A stretch of 64,000 nucleotides of DNA from Caballeronia sordidicola (GTDB lineage: Bacteria; Pseudomonadota; Gammaproteobacteria; Burkholderiales; Burkholderiaceae): positions 1-64,000 of the forward strand of contig NZ_JNFG01000032.1 of the NCBI RefSeq assembly GCF_000729995.1, given 5' to 3'. The notes beneath the pieces are model-generated. The model did not search any database and was not told where the DNA came from. It saw only the letters and a program-made list of their open reading frames with translations. Positions 35,323 through 45,903 of the stretch are shown piece by piece. A program made the translations under genes and the position numbers. Positions within the stretch are counted from its first letter, which is position 1. The number at the start of each line of letters is the position of its first letter.

Positions 35323-35755
35323 AGGTTTTCAGTAGGCAAGGTGACCGAAAAGATCCGCGCGAGGCCGAATAGGTTAAGCGCCTGACACTCTCGTTTTCGC
35401 GTTGTACGAAGGTGCTGAACGACGCCGCCGAGGCTGAGATAATACGCTCTGGCACTAAATCTTCATAGAAATCTGCGGCGATCCAGCGTTCGCGCGCGCT
35501 GGCGGAGCGGCATTTGTTCACAACGCTGGAATCAGCCGGGACTAGCCGGCGTGCTCCGCTCGAATTCTCCTGGCCGCGCACTGAGCGGAGCGCCGTTCTG
35601 GCTGTCAGCTGCTTTATAGCTTTGGCGCAGCGTGAAGCAGCGGAGCGGGTTGGCGCGATGGGTTTGCGCGACCGCTCGAATCAGGTCTGCTAAAGAAGTG
35701 CTCGAGCAAGGCGGGAATGACGGGCTTGGGAAGTCGGGAATCTTGAGGCAACAAC
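35323..35755. other. Intergenic region, no gene recognised
   Basis: 433 bases between the GGDEF gene and a small exported-protein gene. Several open frames exist on both strands but none has a ribosome site or a plausible protein. Confidence 0.4.
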
Positions 35756-36040
35756 CTAAAGCGCCGACTGATCGCCGCACACGCGAGTCGCGGCTCCAGG
35801 ATTGCTGCCGCGCGCAAAACCCGAGATCAGGGTCAACGCCGTTCGCAACATATCGTCGGACACTGTGCTGTCTTTTGGCCGCGCGAATGGTTTGATCGTC
35901 TTGTCCGTGCACTCGTTGCCCCTGACGCGGTCGCTCGGCGGCGCCGCGCTGCGAATGACGTTATCGGCGGCGACGTTTGCGAACACGCTCCCGCTGGCTG
36001 CCAAAGCAAATGCAGCAACCCAGTGTTTCGTCCGTTTCAT
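35756..36040 (-). CDS. Small exported hypothetical protein
   Basis: 94 residues with a signal peptide (MKRTKHWVAAFALAASGSVFA) and a polar mature part with two cysteines. Ribosome site GAGAAGG directly before the ATG; an in-frame start four codons earlier is less likely. Role unknown, probably periplasmic. Confidence 0.65.
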   Translation of the reverse strand: MKRTKHWVAAFALAASGSVFANVAADNVIRSAAPPSDRVRGNECTDKTIKPFARPKDSTVSDDMLRTALTLISGFARGSNPGAATRVCGDQSAL

Positions 36041-36199
36041 GCCTTCTCTCACCGGTCGATTAACAAGCAGAACTGGCGATTATCGTGGCCAACTCATAAC
36101 GGGGTCAACTGAGTCACGCCGCACCCCGCTGCATTGACTCATTCGTCTGGAATAACCCGCTACTTCATCCGATAATACAAATGTCACCCGGCTCCCGCC

Positions 36200-37003
36200 A
36201 TGACCGAACTCGAAACCTCTGTCGTCGTGTTCTTGTGCCTGCTCGCGGCCACGGGGCTTGGCGTGATGGTGCGCCCGCTGCTGCCTGAGGAACACAAGGC
36301 GCATGAAACCGTGCAATTGCTCAAGCTGGTGGTCGGCATGCTGGTAACGTTTGCGGCGCTCGTGCTGGGTTTGCTGACGGCATCGTCGAAAACAACCTTC
36401 GATACCACCACGACCGACATCCGTACCTACGCCGCCGCGCTGATCCAACTCGATAACACCCTGCGCGAGTACGGCCCCGATGCCGACGTTCCTCGCCGGA
36501 TCCTGCGCGCCTACACGGCGGCCGCGATTGCGTCCACCTGGGCGCAGGAACCGCCGCCTCCCGGCGACTATTATGAGAAGACGCTGGTGCCGGGCACAGG
36601 CACAGACAATCTTGACAGCCGCGCGCTGGGCGCCATGCTTGAACGAGCGCAACGATACACTCGCGCGTTGCAGCCGACGGATCAGTTCCACCAGAAGCTT
36701 GCCGAAGAAGCGCAAGACCGGTTTGACCGGCTGATCCAGCAACGCTGGAAGATCGTGGAGGAAGCGCGCGGTTCGGCTTCGTCGCCGTTCGACCGGATTC
36801 TCGTCTTCTGGCTGCTCGTCATCTTCCTTTGCTTCGGACTGATCGCACCACGTAACGCACTGGCGCTGGTTACGATCATGCTCGGGGCGTTATCGATAGC
36901 GTCCACGGTGCTCGTGATCCTCGATCTCGACACACCGTTCACGGGTTCCATCCTCGTGCCGAGCCAGTCGATGCGCGACGCGCTTGCTTATCTCAGCCGC
37001 TGA
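36200..37003 (+). CDS. DUF4239 (bestrophin-like) membrane protein
   Basis: 267 residues. Four hydrophobic helices, two at each end (VVVFLCLLAATGLGVMV, LKLVVGMLVTFAALVLGLL; ILVFWLLVIFLCFGLIAP, ALVTIMLGALSIASTVLVIL), flank a helical soluble loop. This and the S-S-K-T-T-F-D-T after helix 2 fit DUF4239, a bestrophin-like family of unknown transport role in the inner membrane. Monocistronic or followed by the methyltransferase gene 47 bases downstream. Confidence 0.85.
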   Translation: MTELETSVVVFLCLLAATGLGVMVRPLLPEEHKAHETVQLLKLVVGMLVTFAALVLGLLTASSKTTFDTTTTDIRTYAAALIQLDNTLREYGPDADVPRRILRAYTAAAIASTWAQEPPPPGDYYEKTLVPGTGTDNLDSRALGAMLERAQRYTRALQPTDQFHQKLAEEAQDRFDRLIQQRWKIVEEARGSASSPFDRILVFWLLVIFLCFGLIAPRNALALVTIMLGALSIASTVLVILDLDTPFTGSILVPSQSMRDALAYLSR

Positions 37004-37050
37004 AACGCTTGACGCTTAACGTGACGATTAACTTCCCGCCCAATTTTCTG

Positions 37051-37785
37051 ATGCCATCCACGCTCTACACTGACCCGCGCCTGGTTGCGCTGTATGACAC
37101 CCTGAATCCCTTCGCCGCCGATACCGACTTCTACCTGGCGTTGGCTGCAGGCATGCAGCGCGTGATTGATCTCGGTTGCGGAACGGGTTTGCTCGCGTGC
37201 GAACTGGCGTCGCGGGGGCATCGGGTGATGGCGGTCGATCCCGCGCCCGAGATGTTGCATGTGGCGCGACATAGGCCGAACGGCGATAGCGTTCAGTGGA
37301 TTGAAGGCGACGCTCGCGCGCTCGCCTTGCTGCCTCCTGCCGACCTGCTGGTGATGACGGGCCACGTCGCGCAAGTTTTTCTCGACGACACCGCATTCCT
37401 CAATACCCTCAAAGCCGCCCGCTACGCGCTGCGCGACGGCGGCACCCTGGCGTTCGAGAGCCGTAATCCGGCCGCGCGAGCGTGGGATTTCTGGACGCCC
37501 GCGCAATCACGCAGGTTGATCGAAGTGAACGGGGTCGGCGAGGTGGAGGTGTGGCAGGACGACGTGAGCGCAAGCCCGGAGTCGGGTATTCGCTTCAACA
37601 CGTATTATCGATTCGAGGCGACAGGCGAGACGCTGACGTCCGCGAGCGAACTGCGCTTTCGCACTCAGGACGAACTCACCGCGCAGCTCGAAGCCGCAGG
37701 GTTCCGCCACCTCGTGTGGCAGGGCGACTGGGATGGAGCAGCGGTATCGGCCGCGAGCCGGGAACTAATTGGGGTCGCGCGCTGA
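37051..37785 (+). CDS. SAM-dependent class I methyltransferase
   Basis: 244 residues. The Rossmann methyltransferase core shows motif I V-I-D-L-G-C-G-T-G-L-L-A, the acidic residue after beta 2 (V-M-A-V-D-P-A-P-E-M) and G-D-A-R-A-L. The product is unknown; it resembles small-molecule methyltransferases of the Methyltransf_25 type. The ATG at 37051 was chosen over upstream TTG/GTG codons, which would add an atypical leader. Confidence 0.87.
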   Translation: MPSTLYTDPRLVALYDTLNPFAADTDFYLALAAGMQRVIDLGCGTGLLACELASRGHRVMAVDPAPEMLHVARHRPNGDSVQWIEGDARALALLPPADLLVMTGHVAQVFLDDTAFLNTLKAARYALRDGGTLAFESRNPAARAWDFWTPAQSRRLIEVNGVGEVEVWQDDVSASPESGIRFNTYYRFEATGETLTSASELRFRTQDELTAQLEAAGFRHLVWQGDWDGAAVSAASRELIGVAR

Positions 37786-37820
37786 ATCGACGAATGCAAC
37801 GACCTGATCCTGCAGCCGGA

Positions 37821-38003
37821 TCAGAACTCGACCGCTACGAAATCGTCTTTGCCGACGTCGCACAGCGGACAACGCCACGTATCCGGGATCTCGGCGAAAC
37901 GGGTTCCGGCCGCAATGCCTTCTTCCGGCAAACCGTCTTCTTCGTTGTATATCCAGCCACAAATCAGGCAAACCCAGCTTTTATATTCTAAAACTTCACT
38001 CAC
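37821..38003 (-). CDS. Rubredoxin
   Basis: 60 residues. Two iron-binding knuckles, C-L-I-C-G and C-P-L-C-D, sit in the classic rubredoxin frame (YKSWVCLICGWIYNEEDG and a P-D-x-W before the second pair). A one-iron electron carrier in the cytoplasm. No ATG fits; a GTG start gives the normal length. Upstream in-frame sequence is not rubredoxin-like and is probably untranslated. Confidence 0.92.
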   Translation of the reverse strand: MSEVLEYKSWVCLICGWIYNEEDGLPEEGIAAGTRFAEIPDTWRCPLCDVGKDDFVAVEF

Positions 38004-38375
38004 GACAGACTCTTTTTTCTCGTTCGACAAAACATCGTTAAATATTCGACTCGGCGGCTGAATGCCCGAAAGTTCGCCTTTCGGGCGCACCGCACGCGGT
38101 CGCCGAAACATTCGGCGACCCGCATAGTACCGGAATGTCGGAACCGGTTCATCGAAGTGGAACAGCGCCGGGGCAGCGTAAAAGCATGGATCTGCGTGAT
38201 TTCTTATGCTCGGTGTATCCTCTCCCCGGCGGTTTTTGAGTCCTTTGCGTGGCGTCTGGAGGATCGTGCTGCGTCGGACCAAGCGCAGCGCGTGTTACGC
38301 CAAGCATGTCGCACGAAACCGTTTTGGCCTGCCCGGTAGTTGATCAGGCAGCCGCATTCTCTTGGGAGCAAAAAA
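38004..38375. other. Intergenic region between rubredoxin and DUF4399 genes
   Basis: 372 bases between divergent genes, containing their promoters. No coding frame or clear promoter consensus is recognised. Confidence 0.4.
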
Positions 38376-38783
38376 ATGATGTTCAAGAAACTGTTGTCGG
38401 GAGCGGTGTTGTCGAGCGTTTTCCTTGTGGCCGTTGCGGTGCACGCGCAGCAAGCCCGGGTGTTTTTCGTCGAACCGAAAGACGGCGCGACCGTCACAAG
38501 CCCGGTGCATGTGGTCTTCGGCCTGGAGGGCATGGCGCTCGCGCCGGCCGGCGATAAAGACCCGCAAAAAGGTCATCACCATCTGCTGATCGATGCAGGC
38601 CCGATGCAAAAGGGTCTCGTGATCCCAATGAACGATAAATCGCTGCATTTCGGCAAGATGCAGACGGAAGCGGACGTGACGCTGCCCCCGGGCGATCACA
38701 CGCTCACCCTGCAATTCGGCGACGGCGCGCACCAGTCGTTTGGACCGGAAATGAGCCAGACGATCAAGATCCACGTGAAATAA
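38376..38783 (+). CDS. DUF4399 periplasmic protein
   Basis: 135 residues. Signal peptide (FKKLLSGAVLSSVFLVAVAVHA), then a beta-rich domain with the DUF4399 features F-V-E-P-K-D-G-A-T-V-T-S-P-V, G-H-H-H-L-L-I-D and L-P-P-G-x-H-T-L-T-L-Q-F. The His cluster may bind metal. Role unknown; periplasmic. Ribosome site GGGAG. Followed by a terminator. Confidence 0.9.
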   Translation: MMFKKLLSGAVLSSVFLVAVAVHAQQARVFFVEPKDGATVTSPVHVVFGLEGMALAPAGDKDPQKGHHHLLIDAGPMQKGLVIPMNDKSLHFGKMQTEADVTLPPGDHTLTLQFGDGAHQSFGPEMSQTIKIHVK

Positions 38784-38844
38784 AGATTGTTGTGCCGGAT
38801 TTCACCGATCGGGGCGAGGCCGCTCTGGGACTGGCGCTCATCTC

Positions 38845-38872
38845 AAAAACGCGGCGCGGCCGCGTTTTTTTT
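38845..38872 (+). terminator. Terminator after DUF4399 gene
   Basis: Eleven-base stem AAAAACGCGGC / GCCGCGTTTTT and an eight-base T run. Confidence 0.85.
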
Positions 38873-39006
38873 GCGGCTTATTTTTCAACCTACTGCGCCG
38901 CTCGCCTTGTCCTGATGGCATAGGACCTGTAAGCGGCCTCCAGGCACGCCGGTCAAGACCGGTACAATGGCCCCTTCCAGTATTTGCACTTTTCCGGCTG
39001 CCTCCC

Positions 39007-40941
39007 ATGTCGCTTTATTCCATTTCGAACGCGCAACTCGCGTTCGGCCACGTTGCGTTGCTCGATCACGCTGACTTTTCACTCGAAGCGGGCGAACGCG
39101 TCGGCCTGATCGGCCGTAACGGCGCGGGCAAGTCGTCGCTGCTGAAGATTATCGCCGGACTCCACAAGCCGGACGACGGCCTCATCACGCGGCAAAACGA
39201 GCTCACGACCGTGTACGTGCCGCAGGAACCCGAGTTCGACCTGGAGGCGTCGGTGTTCGACGTCGTCGCGTCCGGCTTGTCCCACGAGCGGGAGTTGCTC
39301 GACGAATATGACGTCGTGGCGCACAAACTCGCCGATACCCCCGAAGGTCCCGAGCACGACGCGCTGCTGCATGACATGAACACGCTGCAGTCTTCGCTCG
39401 ACCTGCACGATGCCTGGAACTGGCAAACTCGCGTGGCGACCACGCTGCAGCAGATCGGGCTGGACGGCGACATTCGTTCGGGCGCGCTCTCGGGCGGCAT
39501 GAAGAAGCGCGTGGCGCTGGCGCGTGCGCTGGTCGTGCAACCTGACGTGCTGCTGCTGGACGAACCGACCAACCACCTCGACTTCGACGGCATTCGCTGG
39601 CTGGAAGAAATGCTGGTCACGTTGCGCACCGGTTTGCTGTTCATTACCCACGACCGGGCTTTTCTCGACAAAGTAGCGACTCGCATCGTGGATCTGGATC
39701 GCGGACGCTTGCTGTCGTATCCGGGTAACTACACCGCGTACCAGACGCGCAAGGCGCAGCAGCTTGAGATCGAACAGGTCGAAGCGGCCAAGTTCGACAA
39801 ACTGCTGGCGCAGGAAGAAGTGTGGATTCGCAAGGGCGTGGAGGCGCGGCGTACGCGCAGCGTTGGGCGTATTGCACGGCTGGTGGAAATGCGCAATGAG
39901 CGCGCCGAACGCCGCAACGTGCAGGGCAACGTGAAGCTGGACGTGGGTCAAGGCGAGCGCTCGGGCAAGATCGTCTCGGAACTGACCGACGTGACGAAGA
40001 AATACGGCGATCGAACGATTGTCGACAACTTCACCGCGACCGTCATGCGCGGCGACAAGTTCGGGTTTATCGGTCCGAACGGAGCTGGCAAGACTACGCT
40101 GCTCAAGATGATTCTTGGCGAACTCGCGCCGGACGAAGGCACGGTGCGCACCGGTACGAACACGCAGGTAGCGTATTTCGACCAGATGCGCGCGCAACTC
40201 GACCTCGACAAGACCCTCGCCGACACCATCAGCCCCGGCAGTGAATGGGTTGAGGTGAACGGCGTGAAGAAGCATGTCATGAGTTATCTCGGCGACTTCC
40301 TGTTCGCCCCGGAGCGCGCGCGTTCGCCTGTACGCTCGCTGTCGGGCGGGGAACGCAACCGGCTGCTGCTCGCGCGTCTGTTCGCGCGGCCCGCGAACGT
40401 GCTGGTGCTGGACGAGCCGACCAACGACCTGGATATACAGACGCTCGAACTGCTGGAAGAACTGCTCACCGATTACGACGGCACCGTGCTGCTGGTGAGC
40501 CATGACCGCCAGTTCCTGGATAACGTTGTGACGTCGGTCTTTGCGTCCGAAGGCGGCGGCATGTGGCGCGAATATGTGGGCGGCTTCACCGACTGGCAGA
40601 TCCAGCGCGAACGTTCGGAGAGAATCGCTCTGGACGCCGCCCGTGACACGGCGAAGCAGGCGAAGAAGGAAGACGGCCCGAAGGACAGCGGTGCGGGGCG
40701 CAATTCGCAGCGCTCGAACAAATTGCCCTATAAGGAAGTGCGCGAGCTGGAAGCGTTGCCCGCGCAGATCGCGGCGCTCGAAGCCGAGCAGAAGTCGATT
40801 GCTTCAAAGCTCGAAGATGGATCGGTGTACGCGAAAGATCCGAAAGAAGGCACGCGGCTGAGCGCGCGGCATGCGGCTATCGACGAGGAATTGCTGGTCG
40901 CGCTCGAACGGTGGGAAGAACTGGAAGCAAAGCGCAAGTAA
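39007..40941 (+). CDS. uup: ABC-F ATPase Uup
   Basis: 644 residues, no membrane helices. Two ABC domains: Walker A G-R-N-G-A-G-K-S and G-P-N-G-A-G-K-T, signatures L-S-G-G-M-K-K and L-S-G-G-E-R-N, Walker B L-L-L-D-E-P-T-N and L-V-L-D-E-P-T-N, an inter-domain linker and a C-terminal coiled coil from about residue 560. Uup is a ribosome- and DNA-linked ABC-F factor that limits precise transposon excision and helps ribosome function. The C-terminal coiled coil distinguishes it from EttA-type factors. Confidence 0.93.
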   Translation: MSLYSISNAQLAFGHVALLDHADFSLEAGERVGLIGRNGAGKSSLLKIIAGLHKPDDGLITRQNELTTVYVPQEPEFDLEASVFDVVASGLSHERELLDEYDVVAHKLADTPEGPEHDALLHDMNTLQSSLDLHDAWNWQTRVATTLQQIGLDGDIRSGALSGGMKKRVALARALVVQPDVLLLDEPTNHLDFDGIRWLEEMLVTLRTGLLFITHDRAFLDKVATRIVDLDRGRLLSYPGNYTAYQTRKAQQLEIEQVEAAKFDKLLAQEEVWIRKGVEARRTRSVGRIARLVEMRNERAERRNVQGNVKLDVGQGERSGKIVSELTDVTKKYGDRTIVDNFTATVMRGDKFGFIGPNGAGKTTLLKMILGELAPDEGTVRTGTNTQVAYFDQMRAQLDLDKTLADTISPGSEWVEVNGVKKHVMSYLGDFLFAPERARSPVRSLSGGERNRLLLARLFARPANVLVLDEPTNDLDIQTLELLEELLTDYDGTVLLVSHDRQFLDNVVTSVFASEGGGMWREYVGGFTDWQIQRERSERIALDAARDTAKQAKKEDGPKDSGAGRNSQRSNKLPYKEVRELEALPAQIAALEAEQKSIASKLEDGSVYAKDPKEGTRLSARHAAIDEELLVALERWEELEAKRK

Positions 40942-41277
40942 GCCGGTCTTCGGGACTGGCGTCTTTCCCATATCGAAAAATTTGTCGGAAACAGTAAAAT
41001 ACGTCGCGTTTTCGGGCGCACGGCCGCGAGCAGGATTTGCGAAGGATTGCCACGGTTACACCGTGGTGACACCTTGTAGTGAAACGCTGTAGTCAGGCGG
41101 GAGGCCGTCGCGGTTCCAGGTTAATAACGCGCAATCCGGCGCGGCCGGCCTAGTCTCGGTTGGCCGGGTTGGCCCGCTATGTTCACGCATTCGCCGGTTG
41201 TCCGGCGTGGCCGCTCTCTGAATTCCGCTACCGGATTCGAGCCGCGGCCACCCGGACCGCCGGACCCACGTCCAGAC
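40942..41277. other. Intergenic region before parE
   Basis: 336 bases. It contains a near-palindromic GGTTACACCGTGGTGACACC segment at about 41052-41072 and the upstream in-frame extension of parE, which I treat as non-coding. No other gene is recognised. Confidence 0.4.
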
Positions 41278-43293
41278 ATGTCCACGAAAAAACCCAGCGC
41301 CGCCGACGGCGGCAAGAACAGCGGATACAGCGAAGCATCGATCAAGGTGCTCAAGGGCCTCGAGCCGGTCAAGCAACGGCCCGGTATGTACACCCGCACC
41401 GAAAATCCGCTGCACATTATTCAGGAAGTCATCGACAACGCCTCCGACGAGGCGCTCGGCGGCTACGGCAAGCAGATCACGGTCACGCTGCACGCCGATC
41501 ATTCGGTGTCTGTCGAAGACGATGGACGCGGTATCCCGTTTGGCATGCATCCGGAAGAAGGCGTGCCGGTCGTCGAGATCGTGTTCACGCGCCTGCACGC
41601 AGGCGGCAAGTTCGACAAGGCCGCTGGCGGCGCGTATACGTTTTCCGGCGGCCTGCATGGCGTGGGTGTCTCGGTGACGAACGCGTTGTCCACACGCATG
41701 GATGTGACCGTGTGGCGCGACGGCAAGGTCGCGGATCTCGGCTTTTCGAATGGCGACGTGGTGAAGCCGCTCGAAACCCGTGCCATGAACCGCGGCGAGA
41801 AGAAGTCAGGAACCCGTGTCACCGCCTGGGCCAATCCGAAATACTTCGACTCGCCGAACCTGCCGGTCGGGGAATTGCAGCGGCTCTTGCGTTCGAAGGC
41901 GGTCTTGCTGCCGGGCGTTGAAGTCGTGCTCATCAACGAAAAGACCGGTGAACGCCAAACCTGGAAATACGAGGACGGGTTACGGGGTTACCTGCTCGAA
42001 GGCATGGGCGGCAGCGACTTGCTTATCCCGTTGTTCGAAGGCGAGCGGTTCGCGGGCAACGCGAAGTCGAATGAAGAAACCTTCGCCGAAGGCGAGGGCG
42101 CAACCTGGGTCGTCGCGTGGAGTGAAGAAGGCCCGTTGTTGCGCGAGTCGTACGTCAACCTGATTCCGACCCCCGCGGGCGGCACGCATGAATCGGGCTT
42201 GCGCGACGGCCTGTTCCAAGCGGTCAAGAGTTTTGTCGAACTGCACAACCTTCAGCCCAAGGGCGTGAAGCTGCTTGCGGAAGACGTGTTTGCGCGGGTG
42301 TCGTTCGTGTTGTCGGCGAAGGTGCTGGATCCGCAGTTTCAAGGGCAGATCAAGGAGCGCCTCAATAGCCGCGACGCAGTGAAACTCGTGTCGTCATTTA
42401 CACGGCCCGCGCTCGAACTGTGGTTGAACCAGCACGTGGAGTACGGCAAGAAACTCGCGGAACTGGTAATCCGGCAGGCGCAGGCACGTACGCGCGCCGG
42501 GCAGAAGATCGAGAAGCGCAAGAGCTCGGGCGTGGCAGTGCTGCCCGGCAAGCTGACCGATTGCGAATCGACCGATATCTCGCGCAACGAACTCTTCCTG
42601 GTCGAGGGCGATTCGGCGGGCGGCTCGGCGAAGATGGGTCGCGACAAGGAGTTCCAGGCCATTCTGCCGTTGCGCGGCAAGGTGCTGAACACGTGGGAAA
42701 CCGAGCGCGACCGGCTGTTCGCGAACAACGAAGTGCACGACATTGCAGTGGCGATTGGCGTGGACCCGCACGGTCCGGACAGCCTGGACCAGAAAGCCGA
42801 TCTCTCGAATCTGCGTTACGGCAAGATATGCATCCTGTCGGACGCGGACGTGGACGGCTCGCACATCCAGGTCTTGCTGCTCACGCTGTTCTTCAAGCAC
42901 TTCCCGCAACTGATCGAGCAGGGCAATGTGTGCATCGCGCGGCCGCCGCTGTTTCGCGTCGATGCCCCCGCGCGTGGCAAGAAACCGGCGCAAAAGCTCT
43001 ACGCACTCGACGAAGGTGAGCTCGAGGCGATTCTGGACAAACTGAGGAAGGACGGCGTGCGCGAGACGCAATGGTCGATCAGCCGTTTCAAGGGGCTGGG
43101 CGAGATGAGCGCGGAGCAATTGTGGGACACCACGATGAACCCGGACACGCGCCGCCTGCTGCCGGTTCAAGTCGGCGATCTCGGGTTTGACGACACGGTC
43201 ACACGCATGACGATGCTGATGGGCAAGGGCGAAGCGGCGTCGCGGCGCAGTTGGCTCGAGGAGAAGGGCAACGAAGTTGAAGCCGATATTTGA
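41278..43293 (+). CDS. parE: DNA topoisomerase IV subunit B
   Basis: 671 residues from the chosen ATG. GHKL ATPase: V-I-D-N-A-S-D-E-A with the Mg-binding Asn, D-G-R-G-I-P, then G-G-L-H-G-V-G. Toprim: V-E-G-D-S-A-G-G-S-A, then D-A-D-V-D-G-S-H-I. With ParC it decatenates daughter chromosomes. The frame extends 33 codons upstream to another ATG, but that part is Arg/Pro-rich and unlike ParE. parC starts 86 bases downstream, so this is the parE-parC operon order. Confidence 0.95.
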   Translation: MSTKKPSAADGGKNSGYSEASIKVLKGLEPVKQRPGMYTRTENPLHIIQEVIDNASDEALGGYGKQITVTLHADHSVSVEDDGRGIPFGMHPEEGVPVVEIVFTRLHAGGKFDKAAGGAYTFSGGLHGVGVSVTNALSTRMDVTVWRDGKVADLGFSNGDVVKPLETRAMNRGEKKSGTRVTAWANPKYFDSPNLPVGELQRLLRSKAVLLPGVEVVLINEKTGERQTWKYEDGLRGYLLEGMGGSDLLIPLFEGERFAGNAKSNEETFAEGEGATWVVAWSEEGPLLRESYVNLIPTPAGGTHESGLRDGLFQAVKSFVELHNLQPKGVKLLAEDVFARVSFVLSAKVLDPQFQGQIKERLNSRDAVKLVSSFTRPALELWLNQHVEYGKKLAELVIRQAQARTRAGQKIEKRKSSGVAVLPGKLTDCESTDISRNELFLVEGDSAGGSAKMGRDKEFQAILPLRGKVLNTWETERDRLFANNEVHDIAVAIGVDPHGPDSLDQKADLSNLRYGKICILSDADVDGSHIQVLLLTLFFKHFPQLIEQGNVCIARPPLFRVDAPARGKKPAQKLYALDEGELEAILDKLRKDGVRETQWSISRFKGLGEMSAEQLWDTTMNPDTRRLLPVQVGDLGFDDTVTRMTMLMGKGEAASRRSWLEEKGNEVEADI

Positions 43294-43379
43294 CGCTTTC
43301 ATGCTTCGGCGCACGTGACACCCGGCCTGATGCTGTATGCACACTCTGAACCTCGTCAACGCATAACACTGGAAATCTG

Positions 43380-45692
43380 ATGGACGATCTCTTCGCGGAC
43401 CAAGAAGCCGCGCCTGAAGGCGAAAAACTGACGCTCGGCGATTACGCCGAGCGCGCGTATCTCGACTATGCGGTGAGCGTGGTCAAAGGCCGGGCGCTGC
43501 CCGACGTTTCCGATGGCCAGAAGCCCGTGCAGCGCCGCATCCTGTTCGCGATGAACGAGATGGGCCTCGCCAACACCGCCAAGCCGGTGAAATCGGCTCG
43601 GGTGGTGGGTGACGTGCTGGGCAAATACCATCCGCACGGTGACCAGTCGGCCTATGACGCACTCGTGCGTCTCGCGCAGGCGTTTTCAATGCGCTATCCG
43701 TTGATCGACGGGCAGGGCAACTTCGGCTCGCGCGATGGCGACGGCGCGGCGGCCATGCGTTACACGGAAGCGCGTCTTACCCCGATCGCGAAATTGCTGC
43801 TGGATGAAATCGACATGGGCACCGTCGATTTCATGCCGAACTACGACGGATCGTTCCAGGAGCCGAAGCTTTTGCCCGCGCGCCTGCCATTCGTGCTGCT
43901 GAACGGCGCGTCCGGTATTGCCGTGGGGATGGCGACTGAGGTTCCTTCGCACAATCTGCGCGAAGTCGCGGCCGCTGCGGTTGCAATGATCCGCGATCCG
44001 AAGATCGATCATGCGCGGCTGGTCGAGCTGATTCCCGGTCCGGATTTCCCCGGCGGCGGGCAGATCATTTCGAGTCAGGCCGAGATTGCGGCGGCTTATG
44101 AAACCGGCCGCGGCAGCCTGAAGGTGCGGGCGCGCTGGAAGATCGAAGAGATGGCGCGCGGTCAGTGGCAATTGGTCATCACGGAATTGCCGCCGAGCAC
44201 ATCGGGCCAGAAAGTGCTCGAGGAAATTGAGGAACTGACGAACCCGAAGATCAAGCTCGGCAAGAAGGCGCTGAGTCCCGATCAGTTGCAGACCAAGCAG
44301 ACGCTGCTCGCCCTGCTCGACACGGTCCGCGACGAATCTGGCCGCGATGCGCCGGTGCGCCTTGTGTTCGAGCCGAAGTCGAGCCGTATCGACCAGACCG
44401 AGTTCGTGAATTCGCTGCTCGCGCACACGAGTCTGGAATCGAATGCATCGATCAACCTGGTGATGATCGGCACGGACGGCCGGCCGCGCCAGAAAAGCAT
44501 TGGCGAGATCCTGCACGAATGGGTCAACTTCCGGTTCACGACAGTCACGCGCCGTACGCAGCATCGGTTGGGGAAGGTGAACGACCGGATTCATATTCTC
44601 GAAGGGCGGATGATCGTCTTCCTGAATATCGATGAAGTGATTCGTGTCATCCGGGAAGCCGACGATCCGAAGCAGGCGCTCATGGACCGGTTCAGCCTCA
44701 GCGAGCGTCAGGCCGACGACATCCTTGAAATCCGTTTGCGGCAACTGGCGCGGCTCGAAGCAATCAAGATCGAGCAGGAACTGAAGGAATTGCGCAGCGA
44801 AAAGGAAAAGCTCGAAGAGTTGCTCAACAGCGACGCCGCCATGAAACGGCTGTTGATCAAGGAGATCGAAGCTGACGCCAAGCAATATGGCGACGATCGC
44901 CGCACGTTGATCCAGCCGGAAAAGCGGGCGACGTTCGAGGTGCGGGTGGTCGACGAGCCGGTGACGGTGGTGGTGTCTCAAAAGGGCTGGGTGCGCGCGT
45001 TGAAGGGGCATGGCCTCGATCCGGCCAGCTTCCAGTTCAAGGCCGGCGACGGCATTTACGCCGCGTTCCAGGCGCGTACGCCGGACATGCTGATCGCGTG
45101 GGGCAGCAACGGGCGTGTGTACTCCGTGCCCGTCGCCATCCTGCCGGGCGGGCGGGGCGACGGTGTTCCGGTCACGTCGCTGATCGAGCTCGAGTCGGGG
45201 TCGCATCTGCTGCATTATTTCGCCGCTTCGGTCGATCAGCCGCTGCTGCTGGCATCGAGTAACGGCTTTGGTTTCATGGCCAAGCTGGGCGACATGGTGA
45301 GCCGGGTGAAGGCGGGCAAGTCGTTCATGACCATCGACGAAGGCGCGGCGCCACTTACGCCCATGCCGGTCCTGACGGGCGCGACTCGGGTCGTGTGCTT
45401 GTCGAGCAACGGGCGCCTGCTGGCATTTGATATCGACGAGATGAAGACCTTGTCGGGCGGCGGCCGGGGCGTCATTTTGATGGCGCTCGATCCGAAGGAG
45501 ACGTTGAGGCAGGCGTTGGCTGTCGACGCACGCGGCCTGGTGCTGATCGGCACAGGCCGCGGCGGCAAGGCGCGTGACGAGAAACTCGCGGGCGCGGCCC
45601 TGGAAGCACACGTAGGCAAGCGGGCGCGCAAGGGCCGTGCGCCTGAGTCGACTATCAAGGTGACGGAGTTGCGGCCGGTGTTCGAAGGCTGA
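43380..45692 (+). CDS. parC: DNA topoisomerase IV subunit A
   Basis: 770 residues. The N-terminal breakage-reunion domain has the active-site tyrosine in [10 protein letters not shown] and the quinolone-pocket stretch [13 protein letters not shown], which carries normal residues here (S and Y rather than resistance changes, judged by eye). A coiled-coil and a C-terminal beta-propeller follow. It forms topoisomerase IV with the upstream parE product. A terminator follows. Confidence 0.95.
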   Translation: MDDLFADQEAAPEGEKLTLGDYAERAYLDYAVSVVKGRALPDVSDGQKPVQRRILFAMNEMGLANTAKPVKSARVVGDVLGKYHPHGDQSAYDALVRLAQAFSMRYPLIDGQGNFGSRDGDGAAAMRYTEARLTPIAKLLLDEIDMGTVDFMPNYDGSFQEPKLLPARLPFVLLNGASGIAVGMATEVPSHNLREVAAAAVAMIRDPKIDHARLVELIPGPDFPGGGQIISSQAEIAAAYETGRGSLKVRARWKIEEMARGQWQLVITELPPSTSGQKVLEEIEELTNPKIKLGKKALSPDQLQTKQTLLALLDTVRDESGRDAPVRLVFEPKSSRIDQTEFVNSLLAHTSLESNASINLVMIGTDGRPRQKSIGEILHEWVNFRFTTVTRRTQHRLGKVNDRIHILEGRMIVFLNIDEVIRVIREADDPKQALMDRFSLSERQADDILEIRLRQLARLEAIKIEQELKELRSEKEKLEELLNSDAAMKRLLIKEIEADAKQYGDDRRTLIQPEKRATFEVRVVDEPVTVVVSQKGWVRALKGHGLDPASFQFKAGDGIYAAFQARTPDMLIAWGSNGRVYSVPVAILPGGRGDGVPVTSLIELESGSHLLHYFAASVDQPLLLASSNGFGFMAKLGDMVSRVKAGKSFMTIDEGAAPLTPMPVLTGATRVVCLSSNGRLLAFDIDEMKTLSGGGRGVILMALDPKETLRQALAVDARGLVLIGTGRGGKARDEKLAGAALEAHVGKRARKGRAPESTIKVTELRPVFEG

Positions 45693-45721
45693 TAAACGAC
45701 GCGCAATAACGCGTAATTGCG

Positions 45722-45760
45722 CGCCCCGGGTTGGCTAAGCCGGCCCCGGGGCGTTTGTTT
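45722..45760 (+). terminator. Terminator after parC
   Basis: Nine-base stem CGCCCCGGG / CCCGGGGCG, 14-base loop, followed by TTTGTTT. Confidence 0.8.
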
Positions 45761-45903
45761 ATCTCGAAAATACTTGAACTGGCTTCGCCTCGTCGGGTCG
45801 AACGCCCGAAGCTTTCGAAAATAGGCGGCGGATAAGTGCTTGGGTGATTGAGTGCTTGGCTCGGCAGTGGGAACCGGTGATTCACCTGCATTTAGGAACG
45901 TTA